Translations under genes and position numbers: made by a program
The notes under the pieces: generated by a model
What the model was told of the DNA's origin: nothing
The model's input: the letters and a program-made list of their open reading frames with translations, nothing else
The model's database searches: none
Part shown: positions 1-7,892 of the stretch, piece after piece
Layout: the number at the start of each line of letters is the position of its first letter
Position numbering within the stretch: position 1 is the first letter of the stretch
Source: Lachnospiraceae bacterium UBA7026
GTDB lineage: Bacteria; Bacillota; Clostridia; Lachnospirales; Lachnospiraceae
Reading direction: 5' to 3'
NCBI GenBank assembly: GCA_002494165.1
Contig: DLBH01000006.1
Span: 1 to 32,651 of the forward strand
Length of the DNA: 32,651 nt

Positions 1-23
1 TTTAGATGTAAGGAGGTGTGAAG

Positions 24-827
24 GTGGCTAGACATGAAGCGATTGGGTTCGTAGAGACATTTGGACTTGCAGCGGCTATTGCCTGCGCGGATGCCGGTGT
101 TAAAGGCGCGAACGTAGAGCTCCTTGGATACGAGTATACCAAGGGAGGCGGAATGTGTACTGTAAAGTTTGCAGGAAATGTCGGTGCCTGTAAGGCAGCA
201 GTTGCAGCAGGCAAAAGAGCGGCAGAGAATGTTAACGGTACATTGAACGGCACCAAGTCTACTCTGCTCAAGGCTCGCCCGGCTGACGGCATTAAAGACA
301 TGTTGATCTATAATGCTGAAAACGTTGGTGGTGAGATTGCTCTTGCCAAGGGAGTAAGACCCAAGGCAACGAATCGTCCTCCGGTTCTGGTGAAAAACTG
401 GAAGCCAAAGGAAGAACCCAAGACTGAAGCAGCACCTGAACCGCCTGTAGTTGAAGATCTGAAAGAGGAACCTGTAGTTGAACCTGAAGTAACAGAGGTT
501 GTTGAGGAAGCCCCGGCAGAGGCACCTGCAGTTGAAGCGCCTGTAGAGGAAGCTCCGGCAGAGGCACCTGCAGATGAGGCACCGGCTGAAGCTCCCGCAG
601 AGGAAGCTTCGGCAGAGGCTCCCGCAGAGGAAGCTCCGGCAGAGGTACCTGTAGTTGAAGCACCCGTTGAGGAAGCTCCGGCAGCAGAAGCACCTGTAGA
701 GGAGGCACCTGTAGAGGAAGCTCCGGCAGCAGAACCTGCTGTTGAACCGGCTCCTGCAGAGGAAACTCCAAAGAAAACATCAACAGGAAAGAAGAAGTCC
801 AGAAAGAAAAAGAACTCTGATAAATAA
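24..827 (+). CDS. BMC-H shell protein with long Ala/Pro/Glu-rich tail (PduK position)
   Basis: Hexamer-forming microcompartment shell protein. Residues 1 to about 85 are a canonical BMC (Pfam00936) domain that opens with the usual ARHEAIGFVET strand. A linker follows, then about 120 residues of irregular EAPAEAP/VEEAP repeats, and the last 18 residues are very Lys-rich. The GTG at 24 is preferred because AAGGAGG at 10-16 is 7 nt upstream; the GTG at 18 is too close to it. Ordinary BMC-H proteins are about 90-100 aa, so this one (267 aa) has a large extension. It is the first gene of the visible operon, upstream of eutJ, which is where pduK often sits. I see no Fe-S cysteine motif in the tail, unlike classical PduK. 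The role of the tail (cargo binding, or interaction with the compartment interior or cytosol) is inference. Confidence 0.93.
   Translation: MARHEAIGFVETFGLAAAIACADAGVKGANVELLGYEYTKGGGMCTVKFAGNVGACKAAVAAGKRAAENVNGTLNGTKSTLLKARPADGIKDMLIYNAENVGGEIALAKGVRPKATNRPPVLVKNWKPKEEPKTEAAPEPPVVEDLKEEPVVEPEVTEVVEEAPAEAPAVEAPVEEAPAEAPADEAPAEAPAEEASAEAPAEEAPAEVPVVEAPVEEAPAAEAPVEEAPVEEAPAAEPAVEPAPAEETPKKTSTGKKKSRKKKNSDK
500..770 (+). repeat. In-frame degenerate EAP/VEE codon repeats
   Basis: Degenerate direct repeats within the shell-protein tail encode EAPAEAP and VEEAP-type units. The repeated DNA (variants of GAGGAAGCTCCGGCA) also keeps long antisense frames open here by chance. Such repeats can change copy number between strains. 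Confidence 0.8.
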
Positions 828-854
828 TCAGGATCTTTGACCAAAGGATGACTC

Positions 855-890
855 CAGGCAGGTGTGACAACTGCCATACCTGCCTGATTT
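855..890 (+). terminator. Intra-operon hairpin, possible attenuator
   Basis: A 9-bp perfect stem, CAGGCAGGT (855-863) with ACCTGCCTG (878-886), is followed by ATTTTAG. The T-run is short, so it would terminate only partly or act as an RNA-processing stem. It lies 28 nt after the shell-protein stop, inside the operon. A second 7-bp hairpin (TGCGCCT 918-924 with AGGCGCA 930-936) sits just before the eutJ ribosome binding site. Confidence 0.5.
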
Positions 891-954
891 TAGAACTATT
901 TCACAGACATCTTACAGTGCGCCTGAGTAAGGCGCAGGACTAGACGAGGATCTT

Positions 955-1773
955 ATGAACGACTACAATAATGTATTAATCGGATTTTCCGAGTTGATAA
1001 AAAATGAAGAGTTCCGTCCCTATGAGGGAGACCTCAAGCTGGGAGTGGATCTTGGAACTGCCAATATTGTGGTGTCTGTTGTTGATTCTAACAATACTCC
1101 GATCGCTGGAGCTACCTATCCTTCCACGGTAGTGAGAGATGGAATCGTTGTTGATTTCATGGGTGCCTCCAGGGCAGTAAAAAATATGAAAGCCCAGCTC
1201 GAAGAGATGATAGGTGTGGAATTCTTTGAAGCCGCAACTGCCATTCCTCCGGGAATAATGAGCGGAAATGTTCGAGTGATTGCCAATGTCGTGGAATCTG
1301 TAGGACTGGATGTCATTAATGTTATCGATGAGCCTACGGCAGCCGCCTCTGTTCTGGGGATCAGGGACGGGGCTGTGGTCGACGTCGGTGGCGGCACCAC
1401 AGGAATCAGTATTCTGAAAGACGGTGAAGTCATATTTACTGCCGATGAGCCGACAGGCGGAACCCATATGACCTTAGTTCTGGCGGGTAGCCTTGGATGT
1501 TCCTTTGAGGAGGCCGAGAGGATCAAAAAAGATCCAAGACAGGAGATGTTGGTATTTCCTGTAGTGAAACCGGTTATCGAGAAGATGGCTTCGATTGTCT
1601 CACGGTTTATGGAAGGATACGATGTGGACGTCATTTATGTTGTAGGCGGTGCCTGCAGTTTTAAGAAGTTCGAGGAAGTATTCGAGAAAGTAACCGGAGT
1701 AAAGACGATCAAACCCATGGAACCTCTGCTGGTTACACCACTGGGAATTGCAATGAATTGCAATAAGCAATAG
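955..1773 (+). CDS. eutJ: EutJ-type actin/Hsp70-fold ATPase of BMC operon
   Basis: Member of the EutJ family, an actin/Hsp70-fold protein of about 270-280 aa found in eut and pdu operons. The phosphate-binding motifs are visible: LGVDLGTANIVVSVVD near residue 29 and VDVGGGTTGIS in the second half, with a conserved IDEPTAAA between them and a VVGGA adenosine-type motif near the C terminus. The family is thought to act as a chaperone or reactivase for the signature enzyme or cargo, but the reaction is not well established. It starts with ATG after GAGGATC. Only 9 nt separate it from the next gene, so the two are co-transcribed. Confidence 0.92.
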   Translation: MNDYNNVLIGFSELIKNEEFRPYEGDLKLGVDLGTANIVVSVVDSNNTPIAGATYPSTVVRDGIVVDFMGASRAVKNMKAQLEEMIGVEFFEAATAIPPGIMSGNVRVIANVVESVGLDVINVIDEPTAAASVLGIRDGAVVDVGGGTTGISILKDGEVIFTADEPTGGTHMTLVLAGSLGCSFEEAERIKKDPRQEMLVFPVVKPVIEKMASIVSRFMEGYDVDVIYVVGGACSFKKFEEVFEKVTGVKTIKPMEPLLVTPLGIAMNCNKQ

Positions 1774-1782
1774 GTGACATAA

Positions 1783-2655
1783 ATGATGAATAAAAATGAT
1801 TTTGAAAATGCGCTTATGTCAACCATTGTGGATTATATTTCTGATCAGATCATTCTGAGGTATGTCAATGCCAGCAAACAGGCGGCAGTGCTTATCACAG
1901 GCGCTTTAATCGGATACCAGGATGCCGTTAATTCTCTGAGAGAGTTGAAGGAGGACGGGTGGAAATTTACCGTTGTTTTATCTGAGGCTGCAGGCCAGCT
2001 GCTGACAGAAGAGAAAATCAGAAATGATATTGATCCGGAAGCCATTTATGTTGAGGGCGCTCCGGTCAATGGCAGAAAGATTATTAACGAAAGTCAGTTT
2101 GTGATTATACCGTGTCTCACAATTAACACAGCCGCTAAGGTTGCCAATTGTATTAATGACAATCTCATAACAAACATGATCTATTACTCAATGACCCAGG
2201 GAAAGCCCATTGTAGCAGCTGTTGACGGCTGCTGCCCGGACAACAAGGTCAGAGAGCAGAAGGGCTTTAAAGTCACAGAGGCTTACAAGGTCCGTCTGAG
2301 AAGAAATCTGGAGGATATGATTACTTACGGTATCCACCTGACCACAGATATTAATCTTTTTGAAAAAGTAAATGAAGTGTTTACTGCAAGCTTTGACTTT
2401 CCGTTGCCTTCATCAGATGACAAAGCCGAACAGGAAGAGGCGAAAGCCATTTCATGCGGATGTTCGGTACAGGAGAAGGTAGAAGGGGCAAGCGTAAGGC
2501 TTGATAAAAAAGTGATCGGTCGAATCGATATTGCCAAGGCTATATGCAGCTGCGCAGGAAATGTAACCAGAGTTATTGTCAGAAAAGACGCTCTTGTTAC
2601 ACAGCTTGCGAAAGATGCGGCCAATGAGCGCAATATCATAATTGTTACAGAATAA
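1783..2655 (+). CDS. PduM-like BMC protein with flavoprotein-like N-terminal domain
   Basis: 290 aa, occupying the slot of pduM in pdu operons (between eutJ and pduN). Residues 1 to about 200 look like a Rossmann-type flavoprotein domain: an AAVLITGALIGYQDA strand-loop near the start, then a VIIPCLTINTAAKVANCI segment typical of flavoprotein/dipicolinate synthase B-like folds. A linker with a CGCS motif leads to a C-terminal stretch of about 45 aa ending VTQLAKDAANERNIIIV. That ending is the BMC-associated 'TPxAxDxAxexgI' type also found at the ends of PduM and EutQ-like proteins (from memory of the families). The function is unknown; flavin binding is inference. ATG at 1783 (or 1786) follows AGGTGA. 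The gap to pduN is 12 nt. Confidence 0.7.
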   Translation: MMNKNDFENALMSTIVDYISDQIILRYVNASKQAAVLITGALIGYQDAVNSLRELKEDGWKFTVVLSEAAGQLLTEEKIRNDIDPEAIYVEGAPVNGRKIINESQFVIIPCLTINTAAKVANCINDNLITNMIYYSMTQGKPIVAAVDGCCPDNKVREQKGFKVTEAYKVRLRRNLEDMITYGIHLTTDINLFEKVNEVFTASFDFPLPSSDDKAEQEEAKAISCGCSVQEKVEGASVRLDKKVIGRIDIAKAICSCAGNVTRVIVRKDALVTQLAKDAANERNIIIVTE

Positions 2656-2667
2656 GGCGGTGAAAAC

Positions 2668-2943
2668 ATGTATTTAGGTAAAGTTATAGGAACTGTAGTA
2701 TCTACAATTAAAGTCCCTAGCCTGGAAGGCAGCAAGTTTCTGATTGTTGAGAAGATCAACCAGGATCTTACCGCAAAGAAACAGACAGAAGTTGCCGTTG
2801 ATACTGTTGGAGCCGGCGATGGTGAAACGGTTCTAGTTGCGAAAGGCAGCTCAGCCCGTAAGGCGGCTGGTGCTTCCAGCAATGTGCCGGTGGATGCAGC
2901 AATCATAGGTATTGTTGATACAGTAGAAATATCACAGGTATAG
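2668..2943 (+). CDS. pduN: BMC vertex protein EutN/PduN/CcmL family
   Basis: 91-aa EutN/CcmL (BMC-P) protein. These form pentamers that cap the vertices of the icosahedral shell. The N terminus MYLGKVIGTVVSTIK and the late AAIIGIVDTVE strand are characteristic, and the length is right for the family. It lies between the PduM-like gene and pduO, as in pdu operons. GGCGGTGA precedes the start at suitable spacing. It is the only BMC-P gene in the window. Confidence 0.96.
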   Translation: MYLGKVIGTVVSTIKVPSLEGSKFLIVEKINQDLTAKKQTEVAVDTVGAGDGETVLVAKGSSARKAAGASSNVPVDAAIIGIVDTVEISQV

Positions 2944-2954
2944 AAAGGGCTTAT

Positions 2955-3968
2955 ATGGCTAATATATATACGAAAACTGGTGATAAAGGTACAACAGGTC
3001 TCTATGGTGGCTCCAGGGTAGACAAGGACAGTAAAAACGTCGATGTCTACGGTACAATTGATGAGGCGATCTCCAGCCTTGGAGTAGCCAGGGCACTGAC
3101 CCAATCACCAGATATTCAGGAATATATTTTTAATATCCAGAAAAGGATGTTTATGGCAGGTGCCGAATTCGCCAGCGATGAGAGAGGCATGGAAATGCTG
3201 AAAGATAAGATCTCCGATGATGATATCTCTTATCTGGAACAGATAATCGATAAGTCAACTGAGATTAACGGTCTCATGAGAGAATTCGTAATACCTGGTG
3301 AAAATCCTTCCTCTGCTGCTCTTCATGTAGCCAGAACGGTTGTGAGAAGAGCTGAGAGAAAGATAACCACATTAGCTAGAGAAATTCCGGTTCGTGAAGA
3401 ACTTCGCAAGTACATCAATCGTCTTTCAGATGCCTGCTTTGCAATGGCACGTATCGAAGAACACAGAGCACAGCAGAAAGAGATCGACGATCTGAAGGAA
3501 CAGGTTAGAGACATTGTAAAAGATGTTCTCAACATCGAAGAAGGAGCAAAGACTATGGACATGTCACTGGAGTCATTGAAGAGAATGGCCTGCTACATCG
3601 AAGAGAAGGCAAGGGAAATTGGGGTTCCTGTGTGTTTCTCAGCAGTAGATGAGGGCGGCAATTTGATTTATTTCCAGAGAATGGAGGGAGCCCTGCTTAT
3701 AAGCACCAAGGTTTCCCAGGATAAAGCATATACTGCCTGTGCTTTGAAATGTCCCACCAAAGATCTTGCAGATGTCACAAAGCCGGGAGAAAGTTTGTGG
3801 AGCCTTCATAATTCTGGTGATGGCAGAATTATTTGCTTTGGAGGCGGTTATCCAATTAAAGTTGATGGCAAGGTAATTGGCGCCATAGGTGTCAGTGGCG
3901 GAACCGCTGAAGAAGATATGGCAGTAGCAACATATGCATTAGAAAAAATGCAAGGAGGACACGCATAA
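2955..3968 (+). CDS. pduO: PduO: cob(I)alamin adenosyltransferase fused to HbpS/GlcG-like domain
   Basis: Two-domain protein of 337 aa. Residues 1 to about 190 are a PduO-type ATP:cob(I)alamin adenosyltransferase, with the N-terminal TKTGDKGTTGLYGG nucleotide loop and the conserved VVRRAERKI and INRLSDACFAMAR helices. It would make adenosylcobalamin for a B12-dependent dehydratase. Residues from about 200 to the end are a PduO-C/HbpS (GlcG-like) domain, which binds heme in some relatives. Because the adenosyltransferase motifs are intact, the compartment probably uses B12 chemistry rather than a glycyl radical; this is inference. The stop codon overlaps the ATG of pduP by one base (TAATG), which suggests translational coupling. 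Confidence 0.95.
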   Translation: MANIYTKTGDKGTTGLYGGSRVDKDSKNVDVYGTIDEAISSLGVARALTQSPDIQEYIFNIQKRMFMAGAEFASDERGMEMLKDKISDDDISYLEQIIDKSTEINGLMREFVIPGENPSSAALHVARTVVRRAERKITTLAREIPVREELRKYINRLSDACFAMARIEEHRAQQKEIDDLKEQVRDIVKDVLNIEEGAKTMDMSLESLKRMACYIEEKAREIGVPVCFSAVDEGGNLIYFQRMEGALLISTKVSQDKAYTACALKCPTKDLADVTKPGESLWSLHNSGDGRIICFGGGYPIKVDGKVIGAIGVSGGTAEEDMAVATYALEKMQGGHA

Positions 3969-5371
3969 TGAATATTGATATTGAGTTAATCGAAAAGGTC
4001 GTTAAGAAAGTTTTAAACGATGTTGAAGCTTCCAATACAGACGACTATGGTTATGGAATATTCGAGACAATGGATGAAGCCATCGAAGCATCCTTTGTGG
4101 CTCAGAAAGAGTTAATGAAGCATTCCATGGCTGACAGACAGAGATACGTTGAAGGCATCAGGGAAGTTGTAAATGACAAGAAGAACAACGAATATATGAG
4201 TATGCGTGCTGTTGAAGAGTCCGGAATGGGCAAATATGAGCACAAGCTGATCAAGAACCCGCTGGCTGCTAACAAGTCCCCGGGCGTTGAAGATCTTGTT
4301 ACAGAAGCACTTTCCGGTGATGATGGTCTTACTTTAGTAGAGTACTGTCCTTTTGGTGTAATCGGTGCTATCGCTCCTACAACCAACCCGACAGAGACTA
4401 TTATCTGTAACTCCATCGGAATGATCGCTGGTGGTAATACAGTAGTATTCAGCCCCCATCCTCGTTCCAAGGGCGTATCCATCTGGCTGATTAAGAAGCT
4501 TAACGCTAAACTGGAAGAGCTTGGCGCTCCCAGAAACCTGATCGTTACGGTAAAAGAGCCATCCATTGAGAATACCAACATTATGATGAAGCACCCGAAG
4601 ATTCGTATGCTGGTAGCTACAGGTGGTCCTGGAATCGTTAAGGCTGTTATGTCCACAGGTAAGAAGGCCATCGGCGCTGGTGCCGGTAACCCGCCTGTAG
4701 TTGTTGACGAGACAGCTGATATCGAGAAGGCAGCAAGGGATATCGTCAATGGATCTTCTTTTGATAACAACCTTCCCTGTATCGCAGAGAAAGAGGTTAT
4801 CGCTGTAGATCAGATTGCTGATTACCTTATCTTCAACATGAAGAACAATGGCGCTTACGAAGTTAAGGATCCTGAAGTAATCCAGAAGCTTGTAGAGTTG
4901 GTTACTGTTGAAGGAAAGAAGCCTGTAACATCTTTCGTTGGTAAGGATGCTTGCTACATCCTTGACAAGGTTGGAATCAAGGTTGGACCGGAAGTTAAAC
5001 TGATCATCATGGAAGCTCCTAAGGATCATCCGTTTGTTCAGGTTGAGCTTATGATGCCCATCCTTCCGATCGTAAGAGTTCCTAACGTTGACGAAGCTAT
5101 CGACTTCGCAGTTGAAGTAGAGCATGGAAACAGACATACAGCTATGATGCATTCCAAGAATGTAGACAAGCTCACCAGAATGGCTAAGGAAATCGAGACC
5201 ACAATCTTTGTTAAGAATGGTCCTTCCTATGCAGGTATTGGTGTTGGCGGAATGGGACATACCACATTCACCATCGCCGGACCTACAGGTGAGGGTCTTA
5301 CAAGTGCCAGATCATTCTGTCGTAAGAGACGTTGCGTAATGCAGGATGGACTTCATATCAGAATGAAATAA
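3968..5371 (+). CDS. pduP: CoA-acylating aldehyde dehydrogenase PduP/EutE
   Basis: 467 aa, the usual length for PduP/EutE. It converts propionaldehyde or acetaldehyde plus CoA and NAD+ to acyl-CoA inside the microcompartment. Residues 1-19 (MNIDIELIEKVVKKVLNDV) form a short amphipathic helix followed by a linker, the classical encapsulation peptide. The catalytic Cys is residue 271 in DNNLPCIAEK. APTTNPT (136-142) and GAGAGNPP (236-243) are family motifs. AAGGAGG lies inside the end of pduO, and the genes overlap by one base. The substrate (propionyl versus acetyl) cannot be settled from sequence. Confidence 0.96.
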   Translation: MNIDIELIEKVVKKVLNDVEASNTDDYGYGIFETMDEAIEASFVAQKELMKHSMADRQRYVEGIREVVNDKKNNEYMSMRAVEESGMGKYEHKLIKNPLAANKSPGVEDLVTEALSGDDGLTLVEYCPFGVIGAIAPTTNPTETIICNSIGMIAGGNTVVFSPHPRSKGVSIWLIKKLNAKLEELGAPRNLIVTVKEPSIENTNIMMKHPKIRMLVATGGPGIVKAVMSTGKKAIGAGAGNPPVVVDETADIEKAARDIVNGSSFDNNLPCIAEKEVIAVDQIADYLIFNMKNNGAYEVKDPEVIQKLVELVTVEGKKPVTSFVGKDACYILDKVGIKVGPEVKLIIMEAPKDHPFVQVELMMPILPIVRVPNVDEAIDFAVEVEHGNRHTAMMHSKNVDKLTRMAKEIETTIFVKNGPSYAGIGVGGMGHTTFTIAGPTGEGLTSARSFCRKRRCVMQDGLHIRMK

Positions 5372-5388
5372 TCTAAGAGGTGAGTAAA

Positions 5389-6717
5389 ATGGAAAAAAAC
5401 CTTATTGATATTATCGCTAAATCCGGTATTGTCGGTGCCGGTGGTGCAGGTTTTCCTACTCATGTTAAAATGAATGCAGAAGCTGAGTACGTCCTGATTA
5501 ATGGTGCTGAGTGTGAGCCTCTTCTGAGGGTTGACCAGCAGCTGATGGCAACTGAGACAAGAAAAATTCTTGAGGCTTTGAAGCTTTGTATGGAAGCTGT
5601 AAAGGCAACAAAGGGTGTCATCGCATTAAAGGATCACTATCATGATGCTATTGATAGCTTTAATAGTTTATTAGGAGAATATGAAGGCATCAGCCTTCAT
5701 ATCCTCCCGAACTTCTATCCGGCCGGTGATGAGCAGATCACGGTTTATGAAGTTACGGGAAGAATTGTACCAGAAGGTGGAATCCCTCTGATGTGTGGAG
5801 TTATCGTTTCTAACGTAGAGACGATGCTTAACATCTACAATGCTTACTATGATGACCAGCCTGTCACAGATTCCTATGTAACCTTCGCTGGTGAAGTTAA
5901 GAATCATATTACACTGAAGTTACCAATTGGTATGACAGTGAAAGAAGCTCTTGACCTGGCCGGTGGTGTTACTGTTGACGGACCTTATACCGTTATCAAC
6001 GGTGGGCCAATGATGGGTAAGCATGTCCCCTTGGATTCTAAGATTACAAAGACTACAAAGGGCCTTATTGTATTATCCAATGACCATCCGCTGATTCAGG
6101 ATGTAAGTCTCGATATGGATAAGATGCTTCACATTGCTAAGGCTGCTTGTTGTCATTGTAGTATGTGTTCAGAGGTATGTCCGCGTCATCTGATCGGACA
6201 CAGGATCGAGCCTCATAAGACTATCCGTTACGCAAGTTATGGAAGCCTTTGTGATGGATCCGATACACCTATGATTGCATTCTTATGTTCTGAGTGTCGT
6301 CTCTGTCAGTATGCATGTATTATGAATCTGCAGCCTTGGAAGGTTAACCACCTTCTTAAAGGCATCATGGCTAAGGGCGGAATCAGGAATTCACTGAAAA
6401 ACAAGCCAGAAGCTGTACATCCGATGAGAGAGTACAAACGGTTCCCTATTAACAAGCTGATTGCCCGTCTTGGACTTACTAAATACAATGTGGCAGCTCC
6501 TATGCAGGATCTTGCAGTAGACGTGGATCATGTATCCATTCCTGTAGGACAGCACATTGGAGCACCTGCAGTTCCATGTGTGAACGTGGGAGACACAGTG
6601 GCTAAGGGTGATGTGATCGCCCAGCCGGCAGAAGGTAAGTTAGGCGCATGTATTCATGCTAGTATTAGTGGTACAGTCAAAGCAATCGCTGACGGTTGTA
6701 TCTCAATCGAGAAATAA
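5389..6717 (+). CDS. pduS: PduS, RnfC-like iron-sulfur flavoprotein (cobalamin reductase)
   Basis: 442 aa. The N-terminal RnfC/NuoF-like FMN region starts IIAKSGIVGAGGAGFPTH, an SLBB-like segment follows, then two complete [4Fe-4S] motifs of the form CxxCxxCxxxC (Cys 254/257/260/264 and 300/303/306/310). The C-terminal 70 residues form a lipoyl-like barrel-sandwich domain. PduS reduces cob(III)alamin for the PduO adenosyltransferase and may also move electrons across the shell. The ATG at 5389 is preferred to the GTG at 5380 because AGAGGTGAG immediately precedes it at suitable spacing. It sits between pduP and pduT; pduQ (alcohol dehydrogenase), often found here, is absent. Confidence 0.94.
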   Translation: MEKNLIDIIAKSGIVGAGGAGFPTHVKMNAEAEYVLINGAECEPLLRVDQQLMATETRKILEALKLCMEAVKATKGVIALKDHYHDAIDSFNSLLGEYEGISLHILPNFYPAGDEQITVYEVTGRIVPEGGIPLMCGVIVSNVETMLNIYNAYYDDQPVTDSYVTFAGEVKNHITLKLPIGMTVKEALDLAGGVTVDGPYTVINGGPMMGKHVPLDSKITKTTKGLIVLSNDHPLIQDVSLDMDKMLHIAKAACCHCSMCSEVCPRHLIGHRIEPHKTIRYASYGSLCDGSDTPMIAFLCSECRLCQYACIMNLQPWKVNHLLKGIMAKGGIRNSLKNKPEAVHPMREYKRFPINKLIARLGLTKYNVAAPMQDLAVDVDHVSIPVGQHIGAPAVPCVNVGDTVAKGDVIAQPAEGKLGACIHASISGTVKAIADGCISIEK

Positions 6718-6732
6718 AGGATGGTGTTTACA

Positions 6733-7284
6733 GTGAGAAAAGCAGTTGGATTTGTAGAGGTAAAAAGCATTCCTGTAGGCATCCAGACAGCAGATGAGAT
6801 GGTAAAAGCAGGAAATGTAGAATTATTAATATCCAGTCCAATGTGTCCTGGAAAATATATTATCATCATTGGCGGACAGGTAGGTCCCGTAAAAGCTGCT
6901 ATGAGCCGTGCTGAGCTCGTTGCAGGAATCTATCTGATCGATACACACGTGCTTGATAATATCCGTGAAGAAGTTCTTCCGGCAGTTGCTGGAGTAACCC
7001 AGAACCAGAATATCCAGGCTCTTGGAGCAATCGAGACTATCTCAGCTTTAACATCTATTATCGCAGCCGATATAGCTATTAAGGCAGGTAAGGTAAGTCT
7101 TGTGGATCTGAGAATCGCAAGAGGACTTGGCGGCAAGGGATATTTCATCATCACTGGTGAAGTTGCGGCAGTTAAGAATGCGGTTAGCGCAGTTCTTGCC
7201 AAGCTTGGTGTAAGTGGTGAAGTAACATCCACAACCGTTATCCCGCGTCCGAATCCACAGATTGTAGAAGCGGTATTGAAATAA
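6733..7284 (+). CDS. pduT: PduT-type tandem BMC (BMC-T) shell protein with Cys38
   Basis: Trimeric shell protein with two fused BMC domains (about residues 2-85 and 95-180; the second opens QALGAIETIS). The GTG at 6733 is preferred: AAGGATGGTG is upstream at good spacing, the protein begins RKAVGFVEV as BMC-T proteins do, and the length becomes 183 aa, like PduT. With this start the SPMCPGK cysteine is residue 38, the position that holds the [4Fe-4S] cluster at the PduT trimer pore. An electron conduit through the shell, partnered with PduS next door, is the family-based inference. It is the last gene before the terminator. Confidence 0.94.
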   Translation: MRKAVGFVEVKSIPVGIQTADEMVKAGNVELLISSPMCPGKYIIIIGGQVGPVKAAMSRAELVAGIYLIDTHVLDNIREEVLPAVAGVTQNQNIQALGAIETISALTSIIAADIAIKAGKVSLVDLRIARGLGGKGYFIITGEVAAVKNAVSAVLAKLGVSGEVTSTTVIPRPNPQIVEAVLK

Positions 7285-7309
7285 TTTGCGATATGAGACA
7301 TTAAATTAG

Positions 7310-7342
7310 AGGTTGCTCGTAGCAATACGAGCAGCCTTTTTA
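7310..7342 (+). terminator. Rho-independent terminator of the pdu operon
   Basis: 12-bp stem, AGGTTGCTCGTA (7310-7321) with TACGAGCAGCCT (7326-7337), a GCAA tetraloop, and a run of T residues. It lies 25 nt after the pduT stop. Confidence 0.92.
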
Positions 7343-7368
7343 AATGAAAAGATTTGCAGGAGAACAGT

Positions 7369-7716
7369 ATGGCAAAAGCATATATTAAAATTACAGAAGC
7401 CAATGAAAAAGCCATTAAGAATTTTATTGGTATGTGCAGGATGAACGGTCTGGAAAATGACGCTGATCCTACATTTACATTTAAGGACCATAGAGAAGGG
7501 CTTGGAGTAGTAAGCTTTGATCTCTATTTTGACAGTAAGAGCATTTCAGAAGTAGCCTGGAAGATGACTGTAAAGATAGATACCAGTGTGAGATTCCATG
7601 ACCAGGAAAAATCAGAGCCCGGTGCTCTCAACTGTTACAGGGATTTTTATAAGATTAAAGAAGGAAGTCTTGACCTGGAGCTGCTTAAGTCCAACTTCTC
7701 GGTTTTTGCTTATTAA
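7369..7716 (+). CDS. Hypothetical 115-aa protein between BMC operons
   Basis: I do not recognise this protein. The ATG at 7369 follows GGAG at good spacing. It is soluble and mixed alpha/beta, with no membrane segment, signal peptide or cysteine cluster. The middle (about residues 40-75) looks beta-rich (GVVSFDLYFDSKS, WKMTVKI). It follows the pdu terminator closely and has no promoter I would trust, so it may depend on read-through. It is convergent with the kinase-like genes. A link to the microcompartment rests on position only. Confidence 0.75.
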   Translation: MAKAYIKITEANEKAIKNFIGMCRMNGLENDADPTFTFKDHREGLGVVSFDLYFDSKSISEVAWKMTVKIDTSVRFHDQEKSEPGALNCYRDFYKIKEGSLDLELLKSNFSVFAY

Positions 7717-7801
7717 TCATTTCCTTTATAACTATCATAAAAAAAGAATGGCCTATGATAATTTACATGAAGAATGGCCAGTATTAATATACAGGCAGGA
7801 A

Positions 7802-7859
7802 AATCCCCGTGGAGGATGGATCGAATCTCTTATGTTTCAATCCATCCACCACGGGGATT
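7802..7859. repeat. 20-bp inverted repeat between convergent genes (bidirectional hairpin)
   Basis: The arms 7802-7821 and 7840-7859 are complementary over 20 positions with one A/A mismatch, around an 18-nt loop. The hairpin sits between the stops of two convergent genes, so a bidirectional terminator is the simplest reading. Neither flank has a strong T-run (CTTTAAA on the right, TTTTCC on the left strand). The rest of 7717-7892 holds nothing else but the duplicated AGAATGGCC near 7746 and 7772. Confidence 0.75.
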
Positions 7860-7892
7860 CTTTAAATGGCATATATAAATCATTTAGAATTA

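Noticed and set aside
292..877. Two long minus-strand open frames of Leu/Pro/Gln-rich or Gly/Ala/Ser-rich composition.
   Set aside because: They are shadows of the repetitive EAP-coding tail of the shell protein and have no family signal.
4334..5260. Open frame of 308 codons on the minus strand opposite pduP.
   Set aside because: It is antisense to a well-conserved aldehyde dehydrogenase with catalytic Cys 271; no ribosome binding site or domain was seen.
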